Assembly: GCA_000708835.1 (NCBI GenBank)
Contig: DF237238.1
Location: forward strand, 1 to 64,000
From: Klebsormidium nitens
Lineage: Eukaryota > Streptophyta > Klebsormidiophyceae > Klebsormidiales > Klebsormidiaceae
Direction: 5' to 3'
DNA length: 64,000 nucleotides
A program made the translations under genes and the position numbers. Numbering within the stretch: the stretch's first letter is position 1; each line of letters opens with the position of its first letter. The notes below the pieces were generated by a model. The model made no database searches and was not told the DNA's origin. It saw only the letters and a list, made by a program, of their open reading frames with translations. Shown piece after piece: positions 31,863-44,400 of this stretch.

Positions 31863-34295
31863 TCAGGCTTTGTCTTCCACAGCCACCTCGCTGGTTCCTT
31901 CCTTCTCACTCTCTTTCTTTTGTGCTTCCCAATCTGCTCTCGCCTTCGCGTATGCTTCCCGTTGCCGCATGCGCACCTTTTCTTCTAATCTCCGCCGGGC
32001 TAGCTTACACTCGGGGTGCGCCCCCGACATTACTTTCTGCAGTCCGTCCAGGACGTGCGTCTTACTCAGGGGGGCGCCGGTCTTAGCCATGGCCATTCCG
32101 CTCGGGGTCAGGTACATGAAGCACGGCACGTACGAAACGTCGTAGTGAACGACCTGCACGAAGGCAGAGTTGGACTACGTCCGAAATGGCGAAAATCCTG
32201 GGGAAACATGAATAGAGGCGCGTCGCCACAAACCCAACTGACCCCGGAGTGACTCTATTGGGGAGGTACTATACTTCACTAAGCATTCAGCGTGCAAACG
32301 AGAATAAGAAAAGAAGTGGAGGCAAAAAGGTGCAAATATTGAGAACGGCCGATCGGCGATGGGCCGTTCTTCCTTTACAGTTTGAATTGAGCCCCGGCTC
32401 GAACCAGTGCCTGGACGGTTTCATTATCGAACATTCGTCCTTTTTGAAGGAAGCCCGTTTGCCAGGACGAGACTGCCAAAATCTCACCTCCGGCATCCAG
32501 CTCTGGTTGTCGACATCGACGTAGCAGACGTCCAGCCACCAGGACTCTTTTCGCGCCATGTCGTTGACCATTGGGGTCATCGACTTGCACAGCTGGCAGT
32601 TCTTCGAGTAGAACATCACCAGGGACGCATGCCTGGAATATGCAAAGTTCGTAATGTCAAAAGAGTTGGGGACCCACGAAAACCCTCTGGAGTAAGCTTC
32701 CTGAACGCTTGCTGAGAGAAGTCCAGCCGAAGTATTGCATGGAGGGGCACTCAAGGAATAACGTTTGAGTTGGCGGGAAAAAATAATATCATTGACCAGG
32801 CTCAGATTGGCTCATAGGAGCATGCATTGGGAGCCGCGCACACCCGTCAAGAAACAACCCTGCCAACAGTTCCACTCAAAGTCTTCCAGACTTACAGTGG
32901 GGAAGAGACTGTAAAAGGTTGACTCAAAACGAGATGATATGTGAAGCCTCACTTTTTGCGCAGCAAGCTCTTGGCCAGCGCCTTCTCCTCCCACGCCGCC
33001 ACCGACTCTTTCGATGGCGGGCGCTTCTTCCCCGCTGCAAGCAGGCCGAGTTGCAGGCCAAGTTCAAACCAGCAAGTGTTCCTTAAAGTGGGGCGAAAAC
33101 TTACAGATGGATGCTTCAGGCAGACACAGGGTATGTTGGTAGTCTATCGTTTGCATCTGCCTCATTCTTTCTTCAAGTAATCTGAACTCTCAAAGGTTTG
33201 AGGGACAAGAGACTCACTGGCTGCGTGCACCATGTCTCGCACTTCCTCCACAAAGCCCGCAACTAATTCTAGTGGGTTCGAGATGTGGAAGGGTCGTTTC
33301 TCCTTGACGGCTCCACCTCGCACAGGGCCGCCCCCAGACGGCGGTCCACCCACACCTCCCTGAGGTGAACGCAACCTTGGGCCAGCCGCCCCTCCTGCTT
33401 TCCTACCAGCACCGTCTCTGCTCCGACCACCAGGAACCTCAGTGGCTGGCGCCTTTCTGTCAATTGACCCTTTTGATTGCGCAGAGAAGAGCAGTCCTTG
33501 CTGTGTGCCGTTCGGCGCACCAGCTGGTTTCAAGCGTCCCGCCTGTTTCTTCAAAGACTCATGGCTTGTACCCTGTGGTGAGGGGGAAGCTTTGGACTCC
33601 GCGTCTGCTTCGGTGCTTCTGACTGACACTGTGAGGAAAGCACTTGAATTCTGGGCACCGCGAACACCTCTTCGACCTCTGCCTCTATAGTGCCTAGATT
33701 CATTTGAGACGTCACTCGTTTCGTCTCGTAATTCCCGGCCAGAATTTCCAACACAGTCCTGGCCTTCATCACTCTCGCTGGCCCTTCGTCGAGGTATGTC
33801 CGAGAACAGTGGCTTGAGATAGTGCAAACTTCCTCCGGGCTGAAAGGCACTGGCGCAAGACGAGAAAGGGCTGCCCTCAACGGAAGGAGCAATGCTGAGA
33901 TCTGCACCCTGGCTCCAGAAGCGTGATATGTTCATCATGTTCTGTGACATTCTCTGCCCCTCCTCCTGCCCTTCTACCGTCGTCATGACGTTTAGACGGT
34001 GTGTCTTATGCATTAAGGGCACACCACCTTTACCATCGAGCAGGTTCCTGCTTCCGCTTTTTCCGCCACCTCGTGGTTTCGCAACAGACTCTGTCTCCTT
34101 CCGGTCCCGTTTTTCCTGACGCACTTGACTAGAGGAGACACCCTGCTTTGACTGGTGAATTGCAGAATGCGGGGTCAAGGTGTGACCGCACCCACTTCCT
34201 TCTGCCCCCAGTTGATCGCACAGCCACTGACCACTCAACCAGTTCTTCACCCAGCGCACTGCAACTCCTGCTTGCCCATGCACAACCCAAGGCAT
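31863..34295 (-). CDS. Thioredoxin-fold protein with long Gly/Ser/Arg-rich N-terminus
   Basis: Four exons join in phase: 34295-33218, 33034-32953, 32632-32488 and 32153-31863, for 531 aa. The ATG at 34295 was chosen because a TGA lies five codons upstream in frame. Residues 1-359 are low-complexity, Gly-, Ser- and Arg-rich (RGRGRRGVRG, several GGGP runs), and predicted disordered. The last 150 residues are a thioredoxin fold: SLVMFYSKNCQLCKSM (active-site CxxC, about 399-402), a VCYVDVDN strand, then VSYVPCFMYLTPSG carrying the cis-proline. A Lys/Arg/Glu-rich helix (REAYAKARADWEAQKKE) follows. It should act as a disulphide oxidoreductase or a redox-sensitive partner. The pair CQLC is unlike the CGPC of classic thioredoxins. 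Localisation is unclear. I do not recognise the full-length family. Confidence 0.7.
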
Positions 34296-35597
34296 TTGAC
34301 ACCCGACTCACACAATAGCCAGAGCCCAACGTCCTCTTTCACGACTCAAATGAATATTGGGGACAGGCATGGGGCGCCAATTGGAGATGCTGAAGCTGAT
34401 GAGTTTCGGACATTTCAGTGAGAAATACTTGGTGAAAGCACTGAAGCCTGTGAAGGGAGTCTGCAGCCTCAGACTAGATAGTGTCTAGAGTCGGATGAGT
34501 CCGAGTCCACATGCAGGATTCCCGTGTGCCACTCGGCCAGAGCCCAGGGGCCAGAAAATGAGGAAGGCGCTCTTGAAAGCTTTCCATGGGGCGGCATTGC
34601 GCCACAATGCCCTCTGCTTGGCCAGTTTGGGGCTTCATTTGTTGTAATTGTACTCCTTGAAGCACAAATGCACCTCGCCCAGAGCTCAATTGTACAAAAT
34701 GTGAGGGATTGCGGGTTGATTGAACTGGAACTGGTGGGTCAGCAGTGCCGGCGGCACAATGCAGCAATCACCATCCGTGCTTCAAATTAAGGTGCGTTAG
34801 ATGCTGACGTCATGAATACAGCCGCTTCCTGACACTCCGCTCTGTAGGGCACCTCGCAAGAGGCTGCTTGAGGGGATGCTCCACTGGCGTGCACTTGCGA
34901 TGTGCCCGGCTTTGATGTGGTGTTGTTTGATCTGTGCACCTGATGGAAGCTACCATCAGCCCTATGATGAAACTCCTGGTCTTGTGCCCAAGCATCGCAG
35001 ATTTTTCGTTGTCTCCCTTGCTTTCACTGCATATATTGATTGTATCAAACCAGTGACCTTGTTTGTGTAGGCCGTACATGTGTCACCTGAGTAAGTCATC
35101 AGGCCAACGCTCAATTCTGAATTGGCAATTGAGAGGGATGCCCACACACACTCAATTGAAACCTCCAATGGGTATGTGCAAGTTCTACCGGAGTCCTGTG
35201 ACATCATTCAAAGAGCACTGTTGTCCAGCTAGCCCGGTGTCCTGCTGACGTAGGAAAGGACATGGTTGATGTAGCACTGACAAACAGCCTTTTGAGTCGA
35301 GAGAACTTGATCATTGGTTCAATCAAAGTACACCGTCCGTCTACATTTGTGCAACTCAGACAATCAAAGTGCATCAGCGCACAAGCCCTAGATCAGTTGC
35401 ACCGCCACCTTCGAGTAGCATCTGCATGGTGCACACCAAGTCCCTCATTGCCCTTGCCTTTTTCGTGGCACTGCTTAGACTGCATCGAGAAAAAGTTGCC
35501 ACCTCCAACTGGCAGACTGCCAATCTTAAGCATAAGGGCGCAGTTGCGAGCACAGCCGTGTAGGCATAGTGGTGGTAGTTGGACCGCCGGTCAAGGG
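34296..35597. other. Divergent intergenic region, nothing specific recognised
   Basis: Lies between the thioredoxin-fold gene (-) and the MTH1-type gene (+). A minus-strand frame at 34474-34767 is Gln-rich but has no in-phase splice to the gene below, so I did not include it. Confidence 0.45.
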
Positions 35598-37603
35598 ATG
35601 GCCGCAGTTACAGTACCGCCCAAGCTGCTGACGCTGCTTATCGTCCACAAGCTGGGGAGGGTTCTTCTGGGAAGGAAGAAGCGGGGGTAAGGCAAGTCTC
35701 CTCCGCTGCTAGTCGCTGATGGAAGCTGTCTCTAACCATGAATACTTCCCCAGGAACTCGTGGTTCCCCTTCCGATTCTTGGAAGTGATATTCGGAGATC
35801 AGACCTAGCCTCTGCATATATGTCGACTGAGTGCATACATGCCATCCAGTGTTTGCAAGGGCCAGGCGTTTTGGTGGCACTCCCTTTCTTTTGAAGTCCT
35901 TGAAGACACCATCTTTATGCCCTCACCAACAACAGGGCTCCTTGGAAGGTGTGGCAGAGTCTGCCTTGCAGCCTTCTGTGGACGCTGGAGATCCCTTATG
36001 TCCTTGACCTGTCTTTGACATTATGGTGGATTCTGCAAAACGTTTCCTGCAGTTTTGGGGAAGGCTACTACAATGGATTCGGTGGCAAGGTCGAACCTGG
36101 CGAGACAATCGAAGAGGCTGCAATCAGAGAGGTCAGGCCCACAACCTCCGTTAGTAAAAGCCTACTTATTTTGGGCGCATCAACTTGTTGCTCCCTTAAT
36201 TGATCACTATGAATTCTGCCCATACCAAGTGAATGTCTGAACCCACGATTAGTGCTGTCGAAGTGACCGTTTGGGTTTTGTGTCCAGATGCGAGAAGAGG
36301 CCGGTGTAGATCCGGTGGGGCTGGAGTGTCGAGGCCTCTTGACGTTCCACTTCGATGATCAGGAGCGGCCCTGGGAGGTGAGAGATCGACCCGCTCAGCC
36401 ACTCCTTTCGCCCTGTCGTTGCTCCATGCGTTTGCGTTTGGTCGCGAGTGGACGCTCTCTCTTTATCGGCACGTAGGTCGAAGTCCTAAACCGAGTCCGT
36501 ACTTACGTAGATCTCGCGGTTGAGAGGAGAGGCTTTGCGACGCTTGAAAAGATGCAAGGTGAAGAGAAAGTGCCGTCATGGTGTTTTGGTCATTCGTGTG
36601 CCTGCCACGAATCAACCCGCCTGGTATGTAAGAAAAGACAAACAAAAACCCAAATTTAAGAGTCTTTAATTTTACGCTCAGTAGTAACGACTGTCCGAGA
36701 TTTGAAGACGGGGACCGTCGTGAAATTTTCTTCAGGTACACGTGTACCATGCGGCGGATATTCGAGGGGAGCCCTGTGAAACGGACGAGATGGCTCCCGT
36801 TTGGTTTGCTGTTGACGATATCCCTTTTGGTAAGCCGAAGACCCTTTCCTCACATTGATCTCGAGTGCACTGGACAAACTGCATCTAGTCGAAGAAGGAG
36901 GAAACCCAGACGCTGGCTTGAAGATGCGACGCCTGCGAGTGACTCATACCTTTCTTTCAGTTTTCGCTGCGCTGCGCAATACAGTTTTCGTGAAAAGGTT
37001 TGTGTAGGGCACGTATGCAGAAACACGATCTTATTTTCAACAAACCTATGCTCCGTCTCCCTCACCGGTTGCATTCCCTGGATATGATTCGGAACGTGAT
37101 TTTAAGTATGTTTCGAAAGAAATGACGGGAAGATGGTTGCCGACTTGCAAGCGACGGGTTGTCACGTACATTAGCGACTTCATAAGGTCGACTCCATGGA
37201 GTCGATAGCCCACGGCTTACTCGAGGGTTCGCTTGATGTAAGTTGAAGTCAGGCATCATGACTTGTGAGGTCGGCCTCTGTAGATCGAATGTGGGCCGAC
37301 GATCCCCACTGGTATCCCATCTTCTTGCAAGGCAAGTTCCAACTTACTGTCCTGCTGCCACAATTTTATGCAATTGTTTGCGAAACCTTGCAATGCGTTG
37401 CACAGAGGCGTAAGGTGCTTGAATGTAGCACACAGCTATAATCAGTCAAGAAACACGCTCGCATATACCCATTGCGGCCGTTGCTACCTCTGGTCAAGTA
37501 CCGCTTGACAGCTTGTTTGATTTTTGCAGGGAAGAAGTTTAAAGGCACCTTCCACTTTCAGAATACGCATACTATGACCTCACATGCAGTGCAGGTCCTA
37601 TGA
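35598..37603 (+). CDS. NUDT1: MTH1-type Nudix hydrolase (oxidised purine dNTP diphosphatase)
   Basis: Six exons join in phase: 35598-35686, 36053-36131, 36288-36377, 36736-36829, 37284-37331 and 37530-37603. They give 157 aa, against 156 for human MTH1. The Nudix box G-x5-E-x7-RE-x2-EE-x-GV is complete at residues 41-63. The MTH1 substrate pocket is also present: GRKKRGFG (Lys and Phe), YNGFGG (Asn) and MWADD (Trp and two Asp, about 121-124) match human Lys23, Phe27, Asn33, Trp117, Asp119 and Asp120. The enzyme should hydrolyse 8-oxo-dGTP and 2-hydroxy-dATP to monophosphates plus pyrophosphate, cleaning the nucleotide pool. No organelle targeting peptide is visible. The fifth intron (37332-37529) starts with GC, so it is a GC-AG intron; the remaining borders are GT-AG. 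Confidence 0.92.
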
Positions 37604-38776
37604 AAGTGAGGTTGTTGACAGTTGCAAGTTGCCACAGTGATTGCTTACGCAAGTTACTTGAAACCAATCACTGCACGTGTGCTTGCGCAATTATTAATCT
37701 CAATCTCCGATACAGAACGATTGAAGGTAACCCTGTACAAGCATTAGCTTTGTTTACACTGCACTATTGCATACCTACGCGCCGGTTAGGCCATATGACA
37801 GCTTCTATCGAAAAGGACCGTTTCGACCAACAAGAAGCAATGTAATGGTTCGATGGTGCATTGGTTGATTGTGCAAATGAGGTTGATACGTGCATCAGAC
37901 ATGGCATCATTGCAATCGTAGCCTCAGTCGATTGTCCACTGAGGGCCGCAAACTTGGTCACCGGCGTCATGCACCAATGATGCTTGCGTAGTCCAGCTTT
38001 AGGACATCTCTCCGCACCAAACCGGCCCTTGCAGGCTACACTAAGCTGATCTCACCCGTCCCACTACCTTCATGAGAATTAATCAACTGGGACATGCATC
38101 ATGACTAGGGCTGCATGATCGCTATCAAAAAGATTCTATGCGCTCAACATAACTTAAGGAGCCGCCCGCACTAATTTGAAGTGTGAGAACAAACATGATA
38201 AGAGCATGTTCGCAACTCAGTACAGTATCCATGAATCTGGAAGTCGTTCGAGGCCCGCGTAGTTGCATCGCATGAAAGCGCTCACTTGCGGGTTGAACTC
38301 CGATGATCATGCAGTTGCTTACCATAATTTGATCACTAAGAGCGAGTCCATTGGAGGGATTTGATGAGATAGAAAGTGGAATGCATCACCCCGAGATTGA
38401 AGCAATCCCAGTGACTGAAAAACCATGTGAAAGACATGGTTGGCCCCATCAATGCGGTCCCGCTTGCCAACCCCATCCAATCCCTCGATCATCCTAAGCG
38501 TAAAACCGAAACCTCATCATTAGCAGCTAAACCAACCTCTATTTACAACTACCCAGAAGCTGACCGTCCGCTAGTTGCGCTGTTTGCAATGAGAGACTAG
38601 CTTTTGAGCCCTACATCACGTGATGGATGCAATGCTTCTTACCTTCCGAATTTGCAGCGCTTGCGCATGTTTTCTGTCGCTTCAGAAACCTTAGCACCTC
38701 CTTTCTAATCGAACAGTCTTTGCATTGGCAGTCTTGCGGTAAAGGAAAATTCAGTATGAGAAAGCCTTGCCAGCTC
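37604..38776. other. Intergenic, nothing recognised
   Basis: AT-rich, between the convergent 3' ends of the MTH1-type gene and the coiled-coil gene. No feature is supported beyond likely untranslated regions. Confidence 0.5.
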
Positions 38777-39948
38777 CTAATAATCACTCCGTTTCTTTGC
38801 AAAGCGCAAACATCGATAGTTTTCTTTTCCCAGGGTAATTTCTAGTACCCCGTCCCCCTCCTCAGCTTTTCCTTCGAACACCCGTTTTTGCTTGTCTAGA
38901 GCAAGTCGCTCCTCCCTTAGCTTCCTCTCCGCATCTTCGCATGCTCGCTGCAAGAAGTTCAGATACACTTACTAAGCCAACTCAGCTCAAAGGACACCCG
39001 TGTGTCTAACGTAGTGAACTAGACTCTTAAAAGCATGACCAGAGGTAGACCAAGCTCTCTCCGACTTCATAAAGATTTGAAAGATATGAGTGTCTTCTTA
39101 TCTGATGCAAGTGCACAAACAGGCTTTGCCTCCTTGTGATGAGCAGAGCAACCTGTCAGGAACAACCTCAAATCTCATAGATAATGGCTTCAAGTCACCC
39201 ACTCAGTGCGGTGGCTTGACGTACATTGTGCCTCTTGAATCGGGCCAGCGACTCTGAGATGTAGGACACTGACTCCTGAATCCCATCACCTTCCCTGTAT
39301 GATTCATCCAACATCACCCACCCAGAATCTGCTCTACTACAAGAACCTCACTTGAGTGAACTCCTTTTTGCCTTACAGTCGGTCGTCTAAGATCTGGGAC
39401 TCTGGCAGGTCGCTGGAGGCTGCTTTCAAGACCATGCCTATCTCCAAATCAGTCTCAAATGGGCATTGCATTACAGTGCTGCTAAGAGCCTGCTGCTGTT
39501 CAGAACCCTAGCGTTTTGAAGCTGGACATTGCTGGAAGTGACTACAACAGCAGGAAATTCTGGGGCTTTCCACTTAGCGACCCGGAAGATAAGCAAGTGA
39601 TGTATCGAGCGACCCAACCATGTAAGGTTCTCAGGAAACTGTCAGATGTCCCAGCCTAACAATGACCTCGCCAAATTACCATACATGGACATACATGAGG
39701 GCCTGAACAAGCTTGAACGGCAGAAGGATGTCCAGAAAGAGGGTGCTGCGCTCATTGGCAGAGCCTACCTCTCGTCGCTCCAGCTCCCTCTTCCATGCAG
39801 ACTCTCGCTCTTCCATTTCAAATTCCCGTTCTTGAAAATGCCTGTGAAAGTCCTTTTCTCTTGCCTCTTGCTCCTCTTTCTCTTTATTCAACTGATTCTT
39901 TAATTTGCCCACAAAATCGCTGATCATATTGTACGTCGGATCTGACAT
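38777..39948 (-). CDS. Small coiled-coil protein, unknown function
   Basis: Three exons, 39948-39769, 39275-39225 and 38947-38777, join with GT-AG borders, all in phase 0, for about 133 aa. Exon one encodes a charged helix (NKEKEEQEAREKDFHRHFQE, then EMEERESAWKRELERRE), exon two a short helix (SYISESLARFKRHN) and exon three another (AERKLREERLALDKQKRVFEG) ending with a short beta-like tail (DGVLEITLGKENY). Glu, Lys and Arg content and heptad spacing indicate a coiled coil. The tail recalls the start of a KCTD/BTB-type domain, but nothing further follows. Alternative splicing at a GTACTAG just before the tail is possible. No function is assigned. The exons are short and unsupported by homology, so this is a tentative model. 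Confidence 0.45.
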
Positions 39949-41441
39949 CTTTCCTGTTGTCAGGCCAGACAATTGCTTCTCTTTGCTTGATTGAAAGCTC
40001 TCCTGGATGCTTGCAGCGGTTGCACAGGATTCAAACAGTCCCCCAACAAATCAGGCCTTGGTGGCCACAGCCTCAGGACAGCTCGCACCTTTTCGCTCTT
40101 CTGCAGATGCTGCATTTGGAGAGCTGACCTTCACTGTCAGACATGGTTTCTTTAGACGAATTTGCAAGGATTCTTCCTGCCAAAAAATTGTGGAACAGTG
40201 GGGTACCTATACGTACGGCCCAAATCTGGATCATTAGCGCCACAATGTCAAATTCAATGACAATGTATCCGTTGTTCCTGCTTGAAATGTTACGAGATTA
40301 TGGCCGAAGTAGATATTCCAATCAAACGGTGGTCATATGCAACCATTCTTGCCAGTTTCCTTCTGACATCAACTGGTCAAATAAATACCCACACCTAGCG
40401 CCATGCCAGTGGACTAGAACCCATTCTGACTCGCAAGAGCAAGAAGAGCTTTTGCACTGCATCGGGGTCCAGGTTTACAAAAAGGGGCGGGCAGTCGTTG
40501 TGGTTCGTTGCTATCCATCCAGCACATCAAGAAGGACCGCCGGTGGTAAGAGAAAGGACTCTCTTCTAATGGGTGAGTGAGCCTTGTCTTGCTTGACTTT
40601 TGGATGCAATCAGCTGGTGATTGACATCAAAGTTTCATTATCATGTTTTCGAGATTCAAAGAGACTTACAAGGTTCTCTGACATCGCTGGGCAAGATCTT
40701 TCAAGCTGCAATCTATCAACATTAGCGTGTAATTAAAGAGTTCCATTTACCCTTGATTTTAATAGCGTCTCTAATCAAGTGGGGATGCTCGTCGATTTGT
40801 GTCAACTTTCTGCTTTTAAGGTTCTTACATTTGTTGACCCGACTTGGGGTACACTGGTCGCTGCATTTTGATGTGCTTCATCGGTCCTCCCTGTAGCCCA
40901 CACCATTTTGCCTTCGGTAGACTTTTGATCACTTGCAGCAGATTGGGTGGTGCCTGGCCATAGGAATTAGAAGGGTGAAAGAAGGCTCTCCGTCAAAATC
41001 CTGTATATGCTTTCTTCTGAAGAGATGCGTCTCATTTGAGACGTGCGGATCTTCTTAAGACCATTTGTTTTAAGACATGTATATTGGACTCTTGCTAGAC
41101 TTGATACTGATTAGGGTTTGTAGAAACATTCCAAGTGCCTCTCAGTATCGCTTAGAGTTTATGACCACTAGCAGAAGCTTGTTCACAAGGGTCAGCTGAA
41201 AATTGTTTAGAAAAGACCATCGTACCCCAAAATGGTGGTCATTGTTGATGATTCTCTTCATTCACTCTGAAGGACTCTGTCAACAAGTTGGGTGGCAATC
41301 AGAGTCCACTTCATTCAAAACGTGCTAGGTTGAGCTTGTCAGTGCAATCAAAGTTGTTTGAAGCAGGAAGTGCCAAATTGTTGACAATTCTCCTGTTTCG
41401 GTCATGTCTCAGGTCCCAAAGAGCTCAGTGGTGATGCCTAG
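39949..41441. other. Divergent intergenic region upstream of the methyltransferase gene
   Basis: No coding feature is supported. A GC-rich patch with GGGGCGGGC near 40486 and a possible donor (GGGTGAGTG, about 40570) could mark a 5' untranslated exon of the ATXR3-like gene. Confidence 0.35.
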
Positions 41442-44400
41442 ATGGCTGGCCGTAGCATAGCAGGCAGAGGGCTGGGCAGCTATGGGGTGGATCGCCGCTT
41501 TGATGGCGATGCCAGACCGCCTTTTGACGAGCCGCCCAACCCTCGGGCGTGGCCTGGCGGAGGCGGGGGCAGGAGTGGGTTCAGCAGGGCTGGGAGAGGT
41601 CCTCCGGTATGCTTCAACTGCCAAAAGCCAGGGCACATGCGAAGCGCCTGCCCGAGTGCCCCCACTGGCGGACGCTTCTCTGGCCCCGCAGCGGAGCGGG
41701 GGTCAATGCTGAGGGACGCGCGAGAGCTCGAGTATGGGGACAGGGACTCGGGGTTCCCCCAACAAGGACGGCTCAACGGCACGACACTTGGTGGGCCGCC
41801 AGAGAGGTGGCACAGGCCTGGGGATGAGTATGCTGGTGCCCACTTCAATCCCCCAGGGGCAGGGCCGCCTAGGGGGGGAGGCGGCAGGGGGGGGTGCTAC
41901 ACGTGTGGACAATCGGGACACTTTGCAAGAGAGTGTCCTAGCAGGAGGGAGCCAGCGGGGCCCCCCGGGCGCAGAAATGAGGAGGAAGATTGGCGGAGCC
42001 CCCCTCGAAAGGCCGGAGTCAATGGGGTCGCTCGGAAGGTGTGGCTCTACGAAGACCTGGAAGGGAAGCTGCGGGGGCCCTATGACCTGGAGCAACTCCA
42101 AAAGTGGCTCCAAAGCGGCCACTTTGAAGTCGACCAGATTGTCTGCGCTGAGGGCAGTGTGCAGCGGACCACCCTCGGGCGAGTTCTCGGCCTGCCGCCA
42201 CGCCAGGATCCTGGCCCCCAGTCACGGCCGCCGAATGCTCCGTCCATGCAGAGAGAAGATCCCCCTTTCCATGCAGCAGACAAACCCCCCCCGCCGCGGA
42301 AGTCTCGTTTCGATAGCTGGTCCTCCCAGGTGCCGGCCGAGCCCTCTGGCTGCCCTCCGCCTGGCTTTTCCCCTGCTGCACCAATGTTACCCATCAAGTC
42401 CGCTCAGCTCCCGAGACTGCACATACCTGACGGCCCCTCCCCTCCAGTACCAGGACCCCCGCTATCGAGCACGCCGCCACCTGCGGACACTCCTTCAGTG
42501 GCAGCAACCCCGTCCATCGTTAGTAGCATCTCTCCTAGTCCCGCAACCAGCGTCAGCCCCCACCCACACGGGTTTGCTTTCCCTACACCCCCCGCAGCTC
42601 AATCGCCCGCAACGCATGGGCGGCCATCTCAGGCGTCGCAGCCAAGCGAGAACCCTGGCAAGGAACACCAGCCTGCAGTGTCGGTGTTGCAAAACGGACA
42701 GGCTTGGGGTAATGCGGTCGCGGTGCTAGAAAAAGAGACCCCGACGCCGCACATCCAGTGGGAGAACGGGTATGATGGGACGTCCGACTTGTCGGGGAGT
42801 GAGCCGGGAAGCCCGATGCACATGAGCCCCCGCGCTGCGCTGGGGCAGCAGCTGCTGGATCAGCTGGACTCACCGAAGCAGGAGATCTCCAGGAGGGTGG
42901 AGCGCATCCTGCGAGACGCAGAGCTTGGGGATGAGGCGCCAGTGGAACAGCGAATGGACGTTGTGATTGGTGAGCGTGCTTCTCCTTGGAAGCTCCCAGA
43001 TATATGACGAGGTTTTTGTCCAAGGGTATAAGCAGAGAGTAAGTAAGGTGATGAGCAGCATGGCAGTGGTGTTATGGTGTCGTGAGGCTGAGGCGTAACT
43101 TGAAGCCAACCCGTACTTGCTGAACTTCAAGTGAGTAATCTGAGTCTCATGAGCAGGCAAGATATGTTCCAGTCAAGCACTACACTTATTTGAGAACGCG
43201 GCGTGAGCAGATAGAGGTTGTTGTCGCTTGGAAACAGCAGACACCACGTTTTATTTCTGAAAAGTATTCGACCGTATTTGGTTTTTTTGTTCGCAGGCAT
43301 TCTGGGCCGCAGGTTGCTGGACAGAGAGGGCAAGGAGGAGAAGGAGATGAGGAGCTTCGGTGAGTGCAAATGCTTCTGATTAGGGAAAATGTTGCTCTTT
43401 GGGTGCTCCATCTGTCAGTTCTGGGTGGTAAGTTGAAACAAGGATTCACCTGGGTGACAAAAGAAGGGAACATCAAAAGTCGCCAATCATCCTTGAAGAA
43501 AAGTGTCCTTCAAGGGTGACGTTGAAGAGGAATGCGGTGCCGAGTACACTACGAGGTGCTTCCAAGTTTCTTGCTGTTTCAGTAGTCTTTCTTGTTGCTA
43601 AGCTTATCAGTTGAGTAAACAAGGACTTTTTGATTCGCTCCAGCTTCACAAATTCTTTGTCAAAATTGCTCATTGTGTAGTTTGTTCCGCTCTGTCTTTC
43701 CGCTTTCCTCTCATGTGACAATTCGTCCTTAACCTCATCCTCTTCTCCAGTGTATGGGTCTCACGCTGAAGTGGAACCAGAGGTCCCCATCGTCTCTGCC
43801 TGGAAGCATGGGTACGGCTTTGGCGAGATGGTCGCCGCAGAGGCCCGGGAATCCAGCGCTGCCCCCTCGAACGAGTTCAATCTGGACCCCGACCTTTTTT
43901 ACCATGCTTACGGACCCGGAAATAGTGGCAAGGGCGGCCAACAATTCTACCACGACGAGGAGGCGGCTCTAGGGGAGCCCGACCATGAGGGCGGGGCGCC
44001 AGTCTACGAATTGGACAGGGAGCGGGAGAAGCAGGACCCCGCAAAGTGGCTGCTCCGGGGGGGGGACTGGAAGCTGGAGAACGACCCCCAGCTGAAGCTA
44101 GACGACGAGACTGTAAACCCACCTCCGCTTTGTAAGTACGTGCTGAACCGGGGGCTGCCGCTGTGTGGGGAGGAGGCTCCTGAGGTCGATCCGGAGCTGG
44201 GGGAGGGGCCAAAAGACCCGAGGCTTGGGGGCTCATTCAGGGCGGCAATGCAAGAGGCAGTGCGGGCCGACTTCGCGAAACTAGAGGTGCCAGCGTTCGG
44301 GCAGGGGGGGATCCCGGCCACGCTGCTGAAAGCAGCGGAAAAGGCGCGGGCGAGCCGCCCTGTTACGGCCTCCCCGAGCCCGTCAATAACATCACCCACG

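Noticed and set aside
33162-33217. Extension of the first thioredoxin-gene exon to its stop codon as a stand-alone protein
   Set aside because: A strong donor (GTGAGT) at 33217 and three further exons in phase, including the redox site, support splicing instead.
34474-34767. Gln-rich minus frame as an upstream exon of the thioredoxin-fold gene
   Set aside because: I could not find a donor and acceptor joining it in phase to the ATG-started exon at 34295.
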